Positions 32,951 through 40,495 of a stretch of DNA of 64,000 nucleotides are shown piece by piece. Positions within the stretch are counted from its first letter, which is position 1; each line of letters starts with the position of its first letter. Below the pieces are notes generated by a model. It saw only the letters and a program-made list of their open reading frames with translations. It was not told the origin of the DNA and did not search any database. The position numbers were made by a program, and so were the translations under genes. This stretch comes from HyVt-337 sp964428895 (lineage in GTDB: Bacteria; Planctomycetota; Phycisphaerae; SM23-33): assembly GCA_964428895.1 (NCBI GenBank), contig CAYRZU010000006.1, positions 9,314-73,313 of the forward strand, in the 5' to 3' direction.

Positions 32951-33693
32951 GCTGGGGGCTGGTTGTTGCGCTGCCGCTTTGGGCGGTTGCGTGTCATTGG
33001 CCTGCCGCCGAACCCTCGCCGCCGGAGGCGTTCGTGGCGGCGCTGGCGTCGGGCGAGCCCTCACGGGTGATGGCGTGGCTGGACTCAGTGGCCGCCAAGA
33101 ATGTGGATGAGCCCGTCCTGGCCGCCTGGATGGCTGCGCTGCGGGAGCATCTGGGCGCGTGTCGCTCCATCAAGGGCGGCTTCGCCAGCGAGACACGTCA
33201 GGTCGACGGCGCCTCGGCCACGATCTACAAGGGCCAAGCCCGGTTCGCCAAGGGCACAGCCGACGTGGCCATCGAGTTTCGGGGCAACGCGGTACGGGAT
33301 TTCAGCCTGGACTCCGAACAATTGCCCGACAACTGGTTCAAGGAACTGCCCGACACCAGCCTCTATCAGCAGCGGGGCAAGGACCTGCTGACCTATCTGC
33401 TGACCGATCGGCCGCGCCGGGCGTTCGACATGCTGGGGGAGGAGCTCCGCCAAGACCTAACGCTGGATCGCCTGACGATGATGACGGCCACAGGCCCATT
33501 GCAGCGGGGGGAATTGGTGTCGATCGCCTACGCGACGCAGCGATACCGCCATGACGCATCCGGTCACTATCTGACGATCTACTACGACATCACCAGCAGC
33601 AAAGGGCGAAGTCGGGGGCAGGTGCAATTTCGTTTCACAAATCTGACCGGACACGTGGTGCGCTTCACAGACGGAGTGCTTCGTCCCCGTTAG
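32929..33693 (+). CDS. Lipoprotein with one DEPVLAAWM/QLPDNWFKE module
   Basis: A 254-residue lipoprotein starting at a GTG, with basic residues followed by a hydrophobic stretch ending in AVAC (Cys at residue 22). The mature part is a single copy of the unit found twice in the protein at 25532: VDEPVLAAWM, a linker, SEQLPDNWFKE, then YQQRGKDLLTYLL and a closing beta-rich segment. A lipid anchor replaces the membrane helix of the larger relative. The gene starts inside the repeat at the scaffold gap, so its upstream region is uncertain and no good ribosome binding site is seen. Function unknown. Confidence 0.7.
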   Translation: MSIRRSVCWGLVVALPLWAVACHWPAAEPSPPEAFVAALASGEPSRVMAWLDSVAAKNVDEPVLAAWMAALREHLGACRSIKGGFASETRQVDGASATIYKGQARFAKGTADVAIEFRGNAVRDFSLDSEQLPDNWFKELPDTSLYQQRGKDLLTYLLTDRPRRAFDMLGEELRQDLTLDRLTMMTATGPLQRGELVSIAYATQRYRHDASGHYLTIYYDITSSKGRSRGQVQFRFTNLTGHVVRFTDGVLRPR

Positions 33694-33728
33694 TGCCCGC
33701 CAGGCCGCCGGACGACGGCTGGGCTGGG

Positions 33729-34070
33729 CTAGGCATCCAACCGGGCAGCCGGCACTTGGACGAAATCGGCGACGTCTTCGTCAACCTTGTCCAGTGCGAC
33801 CGCCTCGGCGATCAGATGCTGATTGTCTTGGGTCCACTGCCGGCAAACGCGACTGAATAGCTTCCGCCAAGCGTTAAACTGCTCGGTGCTAATCCCTTCG
33901 CGTCGGCAGAGGTCCTCGACCGACTCAAAACCACAAACTCCGCGTAGGACAATCCTTAGGATCTCATCTGCGGAGCGATGGGCCTGTCCGGTCATCGACA
34001 GTGCCACCGGGAGGGGCATTCCCTCCGGTAGGCTGGATGTGTCTATGGCGTCGATGCCGACATGTTCCAT
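33729..34070 (-). CDS. Small helix-turn-helix protein, transposase-OrfA-like, paralogue 1
   Basis: A 113-residue protein. Residues about 30-85 contain DEILRIVLRG, VEDLCRREGIS and QFNAWRKLFS, the layout of the HTH_Tnp_1/IS3 OrfA-type DNA-binding fold. No catalytic transposase domain follows. The ATG at 34070 has GGGGAG at 9 bases; a longer frame to 34295 lacks this support. A promoter (TTGCCT, 17 bases, TACAAT) and a 6-bp dyad lie upstream. The protein at 34320 is a paralogue. It could be a regulator derived from a transposase, or a remnant. Confidence 0.6.
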   Translation of the reverse strand: MEHVGIDAIDTSSLPEGMPLPVALSMTGQAHRSADEILRIVLRGVCGFESVEDLCRREGISTEQFNAWRKLFSRVCRQWTQDNQHLIAEAVALDKVDEDVADFVQVPAARLDA

Positions 34071-34196
34071 GTTTACGTTCTCCCCAGTGGTCGACCCCAA
34101 AGGGCCTTGCTCACTGTTACAACCTCGCTCTTGCTTAGACGTGTTAGCTGTGTACGAATACGGGTCCCGAGAATCGATGTGCGCTTGATTTACCGT

Positions 34197-34225
34197 ATTG
34201 TAGGCGCGAGCGCGTCGGAAGGCAA
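34197..34225 (-). promoter_or_regulatory. Sigma70-type promoter of the first HTH gene
   Basis: TTGCCT, exactly 17 bases and TACAAT on the minus strand, about 125 bases before the ATG at 34070. Confidence 0.55.
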
Positions 34226-34241
34226 TCAGGTCATCACCTGA
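34226..34241. promoter_or_regulatory. Perfect 6-bp dyad adjoining the -35 box
   Basis: TCAGGT, CATC, ACCTGA. It abuts the -35 element of the HTH gene promoter, a usual place for an activator or autoregulator site. Confidence 0.4.
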
Positions 34242-34319
34242 CCTTCGCCTTTTGCGGCGTCGCCCCCATCTTCGTTGTATCCATCTAAAAGGCATTGGGA
34301 TAAGACTGCTTTCCGCCGC

Positions 34320-34733
34320 CTAGGCGCCCAGGGGGAGCCGACGGCTCTTGGGCTTCCATGCGCTGGTCAGGCGATCGTTGGCCCACGACCAGATATCCGC
34401 GGGCGGCTCGGCCCGGATCAACCGGAAAGCCGATCGGAGTAGACTGGCTTCGTCCTGATTGGTCGGGACGGGCTTACCCAGTTTGAGGACTTCGCCGCGC
34501 TGGGTCGCTTGCCGGCAGATGTCGGTGAAGTTGCGGCACCAGTAGTCGAACTGACGCGGCGTGATGCGGTGTCGCTGGCAGGCGGCCTCGAGCGTGTCCT
34601 GGCCGGTCAGCACGCGGAGGACGATCTTGACCACTTGCTGAGGGGTCCGGCCGAGAAGCTCCACGGTCTTGCGACGGGTGATCGTACGGAACAGGGAACG
34701 AGTAGTCGCGATGGGACGCAATGCACGTTTCAT
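34320..34733 (-). CDS. Small helix-turn-helix protein, transposase-OrfA-like, paralogue 2
   Basis: A 137-residue basic protein with the same core as its neighbour: residues about 30-80 read QQVVKIVLRVLTG, LEAACQRHRIT and QFDYWCRNF, followed by a CRQATQ segment that matches CRQWTQ in the other copy. The C-terminal third is unrelated and has a WSWANDRL stretch. The ATG at 34733 has GGGAGAG at 7 bases. No catalytic transposase domain is present. The two genes lie 249 bases apart in the same direction, with the promoter of the first in between, so they are separate units. Confidence 0.55.
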   Translation of the reverse strand: MKRALRPIATTRSLFRTITRRKTVELLGRTPQQVVKIVLRVLTGQDTLEAACQRHRITPRQFDYWCRNFTDICRQATQRGEVLKLGKPVPTNQDEASLLRSAFRLIRAEPPADIWSWANDRLTSAWKPKSRRLPLGA

Positions 34734-34933
34734 TGGACGCTCTCCCGCGGGCAGTGTGCAGCCGTTCGGCGCAACGTGCGCCACGCGCGCAGACCCGGCG
34801 GGTTATCCGTACCCAGGTTCGACCATGTTCATCCATGGCGAGAGCGTCCGTGCGAGATCATCGACATGAAGTGAGACGATACGGGCCTAATTCCGCATAT
34901 CGGCGGCGGGAGCATGATTTCTTGAGCCGGTTT

Positions 34934-34947
34934 CGAGAAGAATCTCG
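34934..34947. other. Short perfect hairpin before the transaldolase promoter
   Basis: CGAGA, AGAA, TCTCG. It lies 4 bases upstream of the -35 element of the transaldolase gene and could be a small operator or incidental. Confidence 0.25.
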
Positions 34948-34950
34948 GGT

Positions 34951-34979
34951 TTGAATCGCCTCCTTCGCGCCGCTATCGT
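34951..34979 (+). promoter_or_regulatory. Sigma70-type promoter of the transaldolase gene
   Basis: TTGAAT, 17 bases, TATCGT. The predicted transcription start would leave a leader of under 20 bases before the ATG at 35003. Confidence 0.5.
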
Positions 34980-35002
34980 GGTGTGTCCAGTGAAAGGCTG
35001 CC

Positions 35003-36262
35003 ATGATGACGCTGACCAATGAGCAACAGGCGAAGGTGGCGCAATTCGTTCGCAAGGATTTCGCCCCGCGGTTCGGCGAACTGGCCGGTTCGTTCGGCAC
35101 GAACAGGTTCTGGCGGCTGTCGGCCGAGGCCGGCAGTGAGTTGTGGCTCGATAGCGGCAGCATTGTGGATGTGGGGCATCTGTGGACCAACGAGTTTGTC
35201 GCCCTGACCACCAACAACTCGCTGCTCAACAACGAAGTCCAGGCCGGCGCCTACGACACGCTCGTGCCGGAAGCGTCGGCGCTATTGGCTGAGGCCAAGC
35301 TGCCCGAGGGAGAACGGCTGTTGGAGTTGGCCTTCATCCTGAACGCCTACCACGGCCTGAAGCTGGTGGAGACCTTCGACGCGTTCGTCTCCGTCGAAGA
35401 ACACACCGATTTGGCGAACGATGTCGATGCGGCTGTCACCACCGCTCGCCGCTACCACGCGATCTGTCCGGAACGATTCATCGTCAAGATTCCGTTCACG
35501 CCGGCCGGTCTGCTGGCTACGCGAAAGCTCTCGGCCGAGGGCATTCCGGTTAATCACACGCTGGGGTTTTCTGCGAGGCAGAACTACATCATGGCCCGCA
35601 TCGGCCGCCCGCAGTACGTGAATGTGTTCATGGGTCGTCTCAATGCCTTCGTGGCCGACAACGCTCTCGGCGACGGCGCCAACGTCGGCGAGCGCGCGGT
35701 GATGGCGTCCCAACGGGCCGTCCGCACGTTGCGGGAGGCCGGCAAGGCGCCCACCCGACAAATCGCCGCCAGCATTCGCGACGACCACCAGCTGTTGCAC
35801 GTCCTCGGTGTGGATGTGCTGACCATTCCGATCATCCCAGCCAAGACCTTCCTGTGGCCCGGCTTCGAGGAAGACTTGTTTCTAGACTACACCACCACCG
35901 ACTATCAGGCGACCTTCGCCGACGGCGTGGACCCCGCCGCTCGCCTGGAAACGCTGTGGGACATCGAGGACACGTTGATCGCCTGCGTTGACGCGCTGGA
36001 GAAAGAGAATCTCGACGCCTTCACGCCGGCCGACGTGGTCGCGTTCTTCACCGATCACAACTGCGGCGACGTCCTGCCGGCCTGGACGCCCGAGCAAGTC
36101 GCCACCAGCGCCGCCGAGGGCAAGATTCCCAAGCTCGCCAACTGGGCCGACGCGCTGGCGGCCAAACAGATCGGGCTGGACGCCCTGATGAACCTGGCCG
36201 GCTTGAACGCCTTCTCCGCCGACCAAAAGGCCATGGACGGCCGAGTTGCTGGATTGCTGTAG
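35003..36262 (+). CDS. tal: Transaldolase
   Basis: A 419-residue transaldolase, moving a three-carbon dihydroxyacetone unit between sugar phosphates in the non-oxidative pentose phosphate pathway. The Schiff-base Lys is K162 in FIVKIPFT, preceded by ERFIV as in other family members. VNHTLGFSARQ and RQIAASIRDDHQLLHVLG are other family stretches, and WTNEFVALTTNNSLL near residue 61 corresponds to the start of the barrel. It is longer than the 320-residue TalB type because of a C-terminal extension of about 90 residues. A second ATG lies at 35006; the first was kept because both have equal access to the AAAGG site. An alpha/beta hydrolase gene follows 32 bases later. Confidence 0.9.
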   Translation: MMTLTNEQQAKVAQFVRKDFAPRFGELAGSFGTNRFWRLSAEAGSELWLDSGSIVDVGHLWTNEFVALTTNNSLLNNEVQAGAYDTLVPEASALLAEAKLPEGERLLELAFILNAYHGLKLVETFDAFVSVEEHTDLANDVDAAVTTARRYHAICPERFIVKIPFTPAGLLATRKLSAEGIPVNHTLGFSARQNYIMARIGRPQYVNVFMGRLNAFVADNALGDGANVGERAVMASQRAVRTLREAGKAPTRQIAASIRDDHQLLHVLGVDVLTIPIIPAKTFLWPGFEEDLFLDYTTTDYQATFADGVDPAARLETLWDIEDTLIACVDALEKENLDAFTPADVVAFFTDHNCGDVLPAWTPEQVATSAAEGKIPKLANWADALAAKQIGLDALMNLAGLNAFSADQKAMDGRVAGLL

Positions 36263-36294
36263 ACTTCCGAGGAACAGCAAAGCAGACGGGACAC

Positions 36295-37176
36295 ATGCCA
36301 ATCAAAGGTGAACTGGTCCATACGACGACGCCGGACGGGCTCCTGTTGCATGGGATGAGCTTCGAGCCTGTCGACGGCGGGGGGGTATGGGTGGTGCACG
36401 TGCATGGCTCGTGCAGCAACTTCTATCAGGAGCCGTTCATCAACCCGCTGGCCGAGGCCCTGACGGCTGCGGGGGTGGGGTTGCTGACGGTCAACACGCG
36501 CGGGCACGACGCCGAGGCCTACGTGATCGGCCGATCGGCCGGCCCGCAACGCGAGAGCTGGCAGATCGGCACGCGGCGGGACATTTTCGGCCAATGCGTC
36601 CACGACCTGACGGCCTGGACCGATTTCGCCCGCGGCCACGGCGCCACACGCGTGGTCCTTTCGGGCCACAGCGCCGGGGCGGTCAAGATCGCTCACTACG
36701 CCGCCCAGACGGACGAGGCGGGCCTGGCCGGTCTGATTCTGCTGAGCCCCGGCGACATTCTCAGCCGTAGCGTTCGCGGCCCCGACGATCCGCCGCTTCA
36801 AGACCAGCTCGCCGACGCCCGTAAACTGGCCGACCAGAGCCCCGGCGCCATGCGCCCGGGGCGATTCCTCAGCGCCGCGGCGTTCCTGTCGGTGTTCGAC
36901 CATCCCGAGGACGCCGGCGTCTTCGCCTTCTGCGATTCCGAGGTCATGGCCAAGTCCAGTTGGCCCAAGCTGAGCTTGTCCGCCCTGGTCGTCCTCGGCG
37001 CCAATGACGCCGGCTACGTCACCCCCATCGCCCGCAACGTGGAGCTGCTCGAGACCCTCCGCAAGCCCGGCGCGCCGCTGGCGATTGAGGTCCTCAAAGC
37101 CACCGACCACTACTTCGCCGGCAAGGAGACCCATCTGGCCAAACGCCTCGCCACGTGGGTGGGCGAGCTCGGCTAG
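36295..37176 (+). CDS. Alpha/beta hydrolase, cytosolic
   Basis: A 293-residue alpha/beta hydrolase with the nucleophile elbow GHSAG (S126), an oxyanion-type VHVHGSCSN stretch near residue 35 and late Asp and His candidates in NDAGY and ATDHYF. There is no signal peptide. The family includes esterases and acyl hydrolases; the substrate cannot be read. It lies 32 bases after the transaldolase in the same direction. The next gene, also a hydrolase, follows after 92 bases with its own strong ribosome binding site. Confidence 0.82.
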   Translation: MPIKGELVHTTTPDGLLLHGMSFEPVDGGGVWVVHVHGSCSNFYQEPFINPLAEALTAAGVGLLTVNTRGHDAEAYVIGRSAGPQRESWQIGTRRDIFGQCVHDLTAWTDFARGHGATRVVLSGHSAGAVKIAHYAAQTDEAGLAGLILLSPGDILSRSVRGPDDPPLQDQLADARKLADQSPGAMRPGRFLSAAAFLSVFDHPEDAGVFAFCDSEVMAKSSWPKLSLSALVVLGANDAGYVTPIARNVELLETLRKPGAPLAIEVLKATDHYFAGKETHLAKRLATWVGELG

Positions 37177-37268
37177 TCGTCAAGGGTCTCCGTCGCGCGT
37201 ATTTCCTCTTTCGGCGCGGGCGACGGGACGGTAGCTTTAGTCATTCGCACATTAAGGAGTTGACGGTC

Positions 37269-38054
37269 ATGACGACATCACATCGGATTGGACTGGTCCT
37301 GGTTCTGGCCGCGATGTTGGTCGGCGGCTGCGAGGAAAAATACTACCAACTGCGCGGGGCTGAGGATGGGCTGGTGGTGATCTTGCCCGGCATTCAGGGC
37401 GTGGACCAGCACAGCTACAACATCGAGAACGGCCTGGTCCGCGGCGGCGTGCGGCGCGCGATTGTTATCCAGAAATGGGGCAAGCCCATGCCCGAAGCCG
37501 GCATCGGCATGCTGCTCAATCAGATCGACAAGGTCGGCGCTCGCATCGAGGCGCTGGCGGTCGCCCAGCGGATCCTGGATTACCAGCTCGAGCAGCCGGG
37601 CAGGCCCGTGCATATTGTCGGCCACAGCGGCGGGGGCGCGTTGGCCGTGTTCGTGGCTGAGAGCGTGTCGGACCTGGCCGGAGGCGAGCCCCTCGAAGGG
37701 TTGGTGCTGCTGAGCCCCAGTATCTCCAACATCTACGATCTGACCAAGGCCCTGAACTTCTGCAACCATGGCATCCTCAACTGCTACAACCCCGAGGACA
37801 CCATGCTGCTGGGCATCGGCACCACCGTTATGGGCAACATCGACGGCGTCCCGGGCCCGTCGGCCGGCCTGGACGGGTTCGTGCTCCTGGAGGACGTGTC
37901 CAGCCAGGACAAGATCGACCTCTACCACCGCAAGCTCTTCCAGCAGCGCGTCGACAGCTACGTCGACCCGCACTTCGCCTCGACCAACGCGCGATTCATC
38001 GCCGGCATGCCGGCCGAATTCATTCGCGGCAGACAGGACAGGGCGAATCGGTAG
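37269..38054 (+). CDS. Alpha/beta hydrolase lipoprotein
   Basis: A 261-residue predicted lipoprotein with signal peptide ending in LVGGC (Cys at residue 21). The mature part is an alpha/beta hydrolase with VILPGIQG after the first strand and the nucleophile motif GHSGGG (S120), as in lipases and esterases. AAGGAG lies 9 bases before the ATG at 37269, so this start is preferred over the longer open frame. It may act on envelope lipids or imported esters. It ends 19 bases before the end of the convergent URO-D gene. Confidence 0.8.
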   Translation: MTTSHRIGLVLVLAAMLVGGCEEKYYQLRGAEDGLVVILPGIQGVDQHSYNIENGLVRGGVRRAIVIQKWGKPMPEAGIGMLLNQIDKVGARIEALAVAQRILDYQLEQPGRPVHIVGHSGGGALAVFVAESVSDLAGGEPLEGLVLLSPSISNIYDLTKALNFCNHGILNCYNPEDTMLLGIGTTVMGNIDGVPGPSAGLDGFVLLEDVSSQDKIDLYHRKLFQQRVDSYVDPHFASTNARFIAGMPAEFIRGRQDRANR

Positions 38055-38073
38055 GCGGGGGTGCTCTTCGTAT

Positions 38074-39069
38074 CTACGTCGCCGCGGCTAGGGAGTACTC
38101 GTTGAACAGCTTGACGTAGAGCTTGTAGTTGTCGAGCGACACATCCGGCGGGGTCTGGTGATCGCAGCTCATGATGAACCCGCCCGTCTTGGCCGTGGGG
38201 AGCAGGCGCTCGAACTCGGCCCGCATGGCGGCCCCCCCCTGATTCATCACGGTCTTGTCGTAGCCGCCGATCATCAGCAGTTTGGGGTGTTGCTTGCGGA
38301 TGGCCGCCACGTCACAGCCGGCGCGGGCCTCCCACGGCAGGAGGCCGTCAATGCCGCAATCGGTGAACCACGGGATGGCCTCGGTGGGATCGCCGTCGGT
38401 ATCCACGATGCACGGCACGCCGTACTCGTGCAGGCGTGCGGTCACGGCGGTGTAGTAGGGGGCGTTGAACTGGTCGAACAAGTCGCGGCCGATCAGGGGC
38501 CCGTGCTTGTAGCTGAAGTCTTCGGCCCAGGTCATGAAGTCCGGCTGAATGATGTCGCAAATCGCATCCACGCAGCGGAGGTGGAAGTCCTGCATGTCCG
38601 AGATGATCCGGTGCATCAGTTCCGGATCGTCGTAGTAGATCAGCAGCATTTCCTGATCGCCCAGCAGAATGCGAGGCCACCAGAACGGCCCGTCCAGCGT
38701 CAGCCACACCACGATCTGGCCGGCGGCTTGCGGGGCGAGCAGTTCCTCCCACATGGGCCGATTGAGCGTCTGGTCGTTGAGCTGGCAGAGATTCGGCAGG
38801 AGTTCGAGGTACTCGTCCATGGTGCGGATGGCGGGCTCGACGATGGTGGCGTTCGGCACGGGCCCCATGCCGATGCCGCGCTGACACCAGAGGTCCACGC
38901 CCAGGTGGCGCCGCAGGTCGTCGCCGCCGAGGTCGGCGGGCAGCCCTTCGCCTCGCCATCGCTCGACGGTTTCATCCCACCACATGCACCATTCTACCAC
39001 CGGTAGCCGATCAACCGGCTGAAAGTTCATGACAGCCTGGAACCGTTCGCGCGGAGTCATCTCGCTCAT
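38074..39069 (-). CDS. Uroporphyrinogen decarboxylase (URO-D) superfamily protein
   Basis: A 331-residue protein beginning TPRERFQAVMNFQPVDRLPV, the classic N-terminus of the URO-D/MtaA-like family in anaerobes and Planctomycetota. The middle has WAEDFSYKHGPLI, as in these proteins, and the C-terminal MSCDHQTPPDV resembles the part that carries the last metal-ligand Cys. The H-x-C pair of cobalamin methyltransferases is not visible, so a complete zinc site is doubtful. The start at 39069 was preferred over 39087 because it matches the family N-terminus. It stands alone and is convergent with the upstream hydrolase gene. Confidence 0.8.
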   Translation of the reverse strand: MSEMTPRERFQAVMNFQPVDRLPVVEWCMWWDETVERWRGEGLPADLGGDDLRRHLGVDLWCQRGIGMGPVPNATIVEPAIRTMDEYLELLPNLCQLNDQTLNRPMWEELLAPQAAGQIVVWLTLDGPFWWPRILLGDQEMLLIYYDDPELMHRIISDMQDFHLRCVDAICDIIQPDFMTWAEDFSYKHGPLIGRDLFDQFNAPYYTAVTARLHEYGVPCIVDTDGDPTEAIPWFTDCGIDGLLPWEARAGCDVAAIRKQHPKLLMIGGYDKTVMNQGGAAMRAEFERLLPTAKTGGFIMSCDHQTPPDVSLDNYKLYVKLFNEYSLAAAT

Positions 39070-39188
39070 GGGCCCAATGCCTACCATGGCCGCCGAAGCC
39101 CCGTCAAGGAAAGGCTCGGGTCAACCCCCGCGTTGGCCGATAACTATGCAGCCGCACCAAGCAACGGCGCGCACGGAAAGGACTATCG

Positions 39189-39770
39189 ATGCAACGATGG
39201 ATGATGGCGTTACTCCTAGCGGCCTGCGTGGCCGGGTGCAACGAACAAGCCGAACAGTACACCCCCAGCAAACACACACGACCGGTCACGGCCGCGCCTG
39301 TGCGCCCGCACCCCTATGCGGCCGAGTGGGCCAAGCTCTGTCAGACTCCCGCCACACTCAGCGCCGACGCCGTCTTCAACCCCAACGGCCTCAGCCAAGA
39401 CGGCTCGTTCCGACAGATCCTGGCCTGGCAGATATTCCTCGCCCATGACGGCGACATCGGCGTGCCGTTCCTGCTGACGCGACTGGCCTCGACCGACCCG
39501 ACCGCCATGGCCGCCGCCAACAGCCTAACCACTGAAGGCGAACTGGCCGTCTACGTCATCCAGCAGTTCCTCAAGTTCAACTGGACCGACTACGACGGCG
39601 CCCACGCTGCCGAAATCACCCAGACCCGCCAAGCCCACGCCGGCAATCCCCGAGCCGCGCTCCACGCTGTCCTGGCTGACCCGGTCCTCCGGACCGAACT
39701 CGCCCGCTACGTCCGCAAGGTGCTGCACTACTCCCAGCCCGAACGAAACCCGGGCCCCTGTTGCGGGTAG
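39189..39770 (+). CDS. Uncharacterised lipoprotein
   Basis: A 193-residue protein with a lipoprotein signal peptide ending in CVAGC (Cys at residue 17). The mature region begins with a Pro/Thr-rich linker and continues as a helical domain with no family that I recognise (ILAWQIFLAHDGDIGVPFLL, LAVYVIQQFLKF). It ends Cys-Cys-Gly. It is divergent from the URO-D gene and followed by a REP-like hairpin. Confidence 0.6.
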   Translation: MQRWMMALLLAACVAGCNEQAEQYTPSKHTRPVTAAPVRPHPYAAEWAKLCQTPATLSADAVFNPNGLSQDGSFRQILAWQIFLAHDGDIGVPFLLTRLASTDPTAMAAANSLTTEGELAVYVIQQFLKFNWTDYDGAHAAEITQTRQAHAGNPRAALHAVLADPVLRTELARYVRKVLHYSQPERNPGPCCG

Positions 39771-39775
39771 GCGCA

Positions 39776-39812
39776 TGTAGGGTGAGCAACCAGTTGCTCG
39801 CGCAATTGAGGA
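39776..39812. repeat. REP-like hairpin, second site
   Basis: GAGCAAC, CA, GTTGCTC (39784-39799) flanked by GTAGGGT and CGCGCAATTGAGGAT. It is the same element as in the 15192-15281 repeat and in the same orientation as the first hairpin there. Confidence 0.55.
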
Positions 39813-39828
39813 TCGTAGACCGCCGTAC

Positions 39829-40353
39829 CTATGAGTCGTAGCGCTGCATCAGGGCGTCAACGACCGCGTCGAAGTCGCCATCGATGATGGCCCCCCGGTT
39901 TACGGCGATACCTCGGTGAGGCCTGTCGCCGATGAAGATGAACAAACGGCCGGACCTGACCATAACGTGCTTGATGGCCGGGCTGTCGTAGGTCGTTGCA
40001 GAGCTAGCCCCTCGGCGGACCAGGCCCGCCGGCAGCAGCTCCAGTTCCGCTCGGTCGCCCATCAACTCCCAATCGGCCTGCCAATGTTCGCGTAGCCACG
40101 CCCAGGCCATCAGCCGGCCAAAGGCCACCAGATAGCCGATGCCCATGCCGACAAACAAGAGAACGAAGAACCAGTACAAGCCTGGCTCCTCTGAACGGAT
40201 CTCGCCATGTCCTGCAACGCCGAACCAGACCCCGGCGCCAATGAACAGGGCCGCGGCGCCGGCAGCGCAAAGGCGCGTGGTCCTATCGCGGCGGTAGCGG
40301 GCCACCAGGAGTTTGAAGAGGTCTTCACGCCGGTTGTAATAGAGGAACTTCAT
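39829..40353 (-). CDS. Two-TM membrane protein, YcxB-like
   Basis: A 174-residue protein with two hydrophobic segments (about residues 31-48 and 60-80) separated by a short polar loop, then a soluble C-terminal domain with TTYDSPAIKHVMVRSGRLFIFIGD. This arrangement and the closing strand resemble YcxB-like C-terminal domains, but the match is weak. The ATG at 40353 has GAGG at 5 bases; a GTG two codons earlier is also possible. Function unknown. Confidence 0.6.
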   Translation of the reverse strand: MKFLYYNRREDLFKLLVARYRRDRTTRLCAAGAAALFIGAGVWFGVAGHGEIRSEEPGLYWFFVLLFVGMGIGYLVAFGRLMAWAWLREHWQADWELMGDRAELELLPAGLVRRGASSATTYDSPAIKHVMVRSGRLFIFIGDRPHRGIAVNRGAIIDGDFDAVVDALMQRYDS

Positions 40354-40423
40354 GGCCACCTCACACTATATGGGACGAGCGGCCAAGGGGGGTATTCGTT
40401 TGATTCCGGGGATTGCGCAGAGA

Positions 40424-40453
40424 AGCGCGGTGGGTCAGGAAACCCACCGCGCT
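40424..40453 (-). terminator. Intrinsic terminator of the transhydrogenase operon
   Basis: A perfect 12-bp stem AGCGCGGTGGGT/ACCCACCGCGCT with a 6-base loop; on the minus strand it is followed by TTCTCTG. It lies 43 bases after the pntB stop codon. Confidence 0.55.
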
Positions 40454-40495
40454 CGGTAGTTCTCTCAAGCCTCCCGGCTTCGCCCTCAGGCCTGT

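Noticed and set aside
33729..34733. Insertion sequence
   Set aside because: Two HTH proteins resemble transposase OrfA, but there is no catalytic domain, and I see no terminal inverted repeats or target duplication.
36055..37134. A 359-residue minus-strand open frame opposite the alpha/beta hydrolase
   Set aside because: It overlaps both transaldolase and hydrolase genes, and its composition is typical of an antisense shadow.
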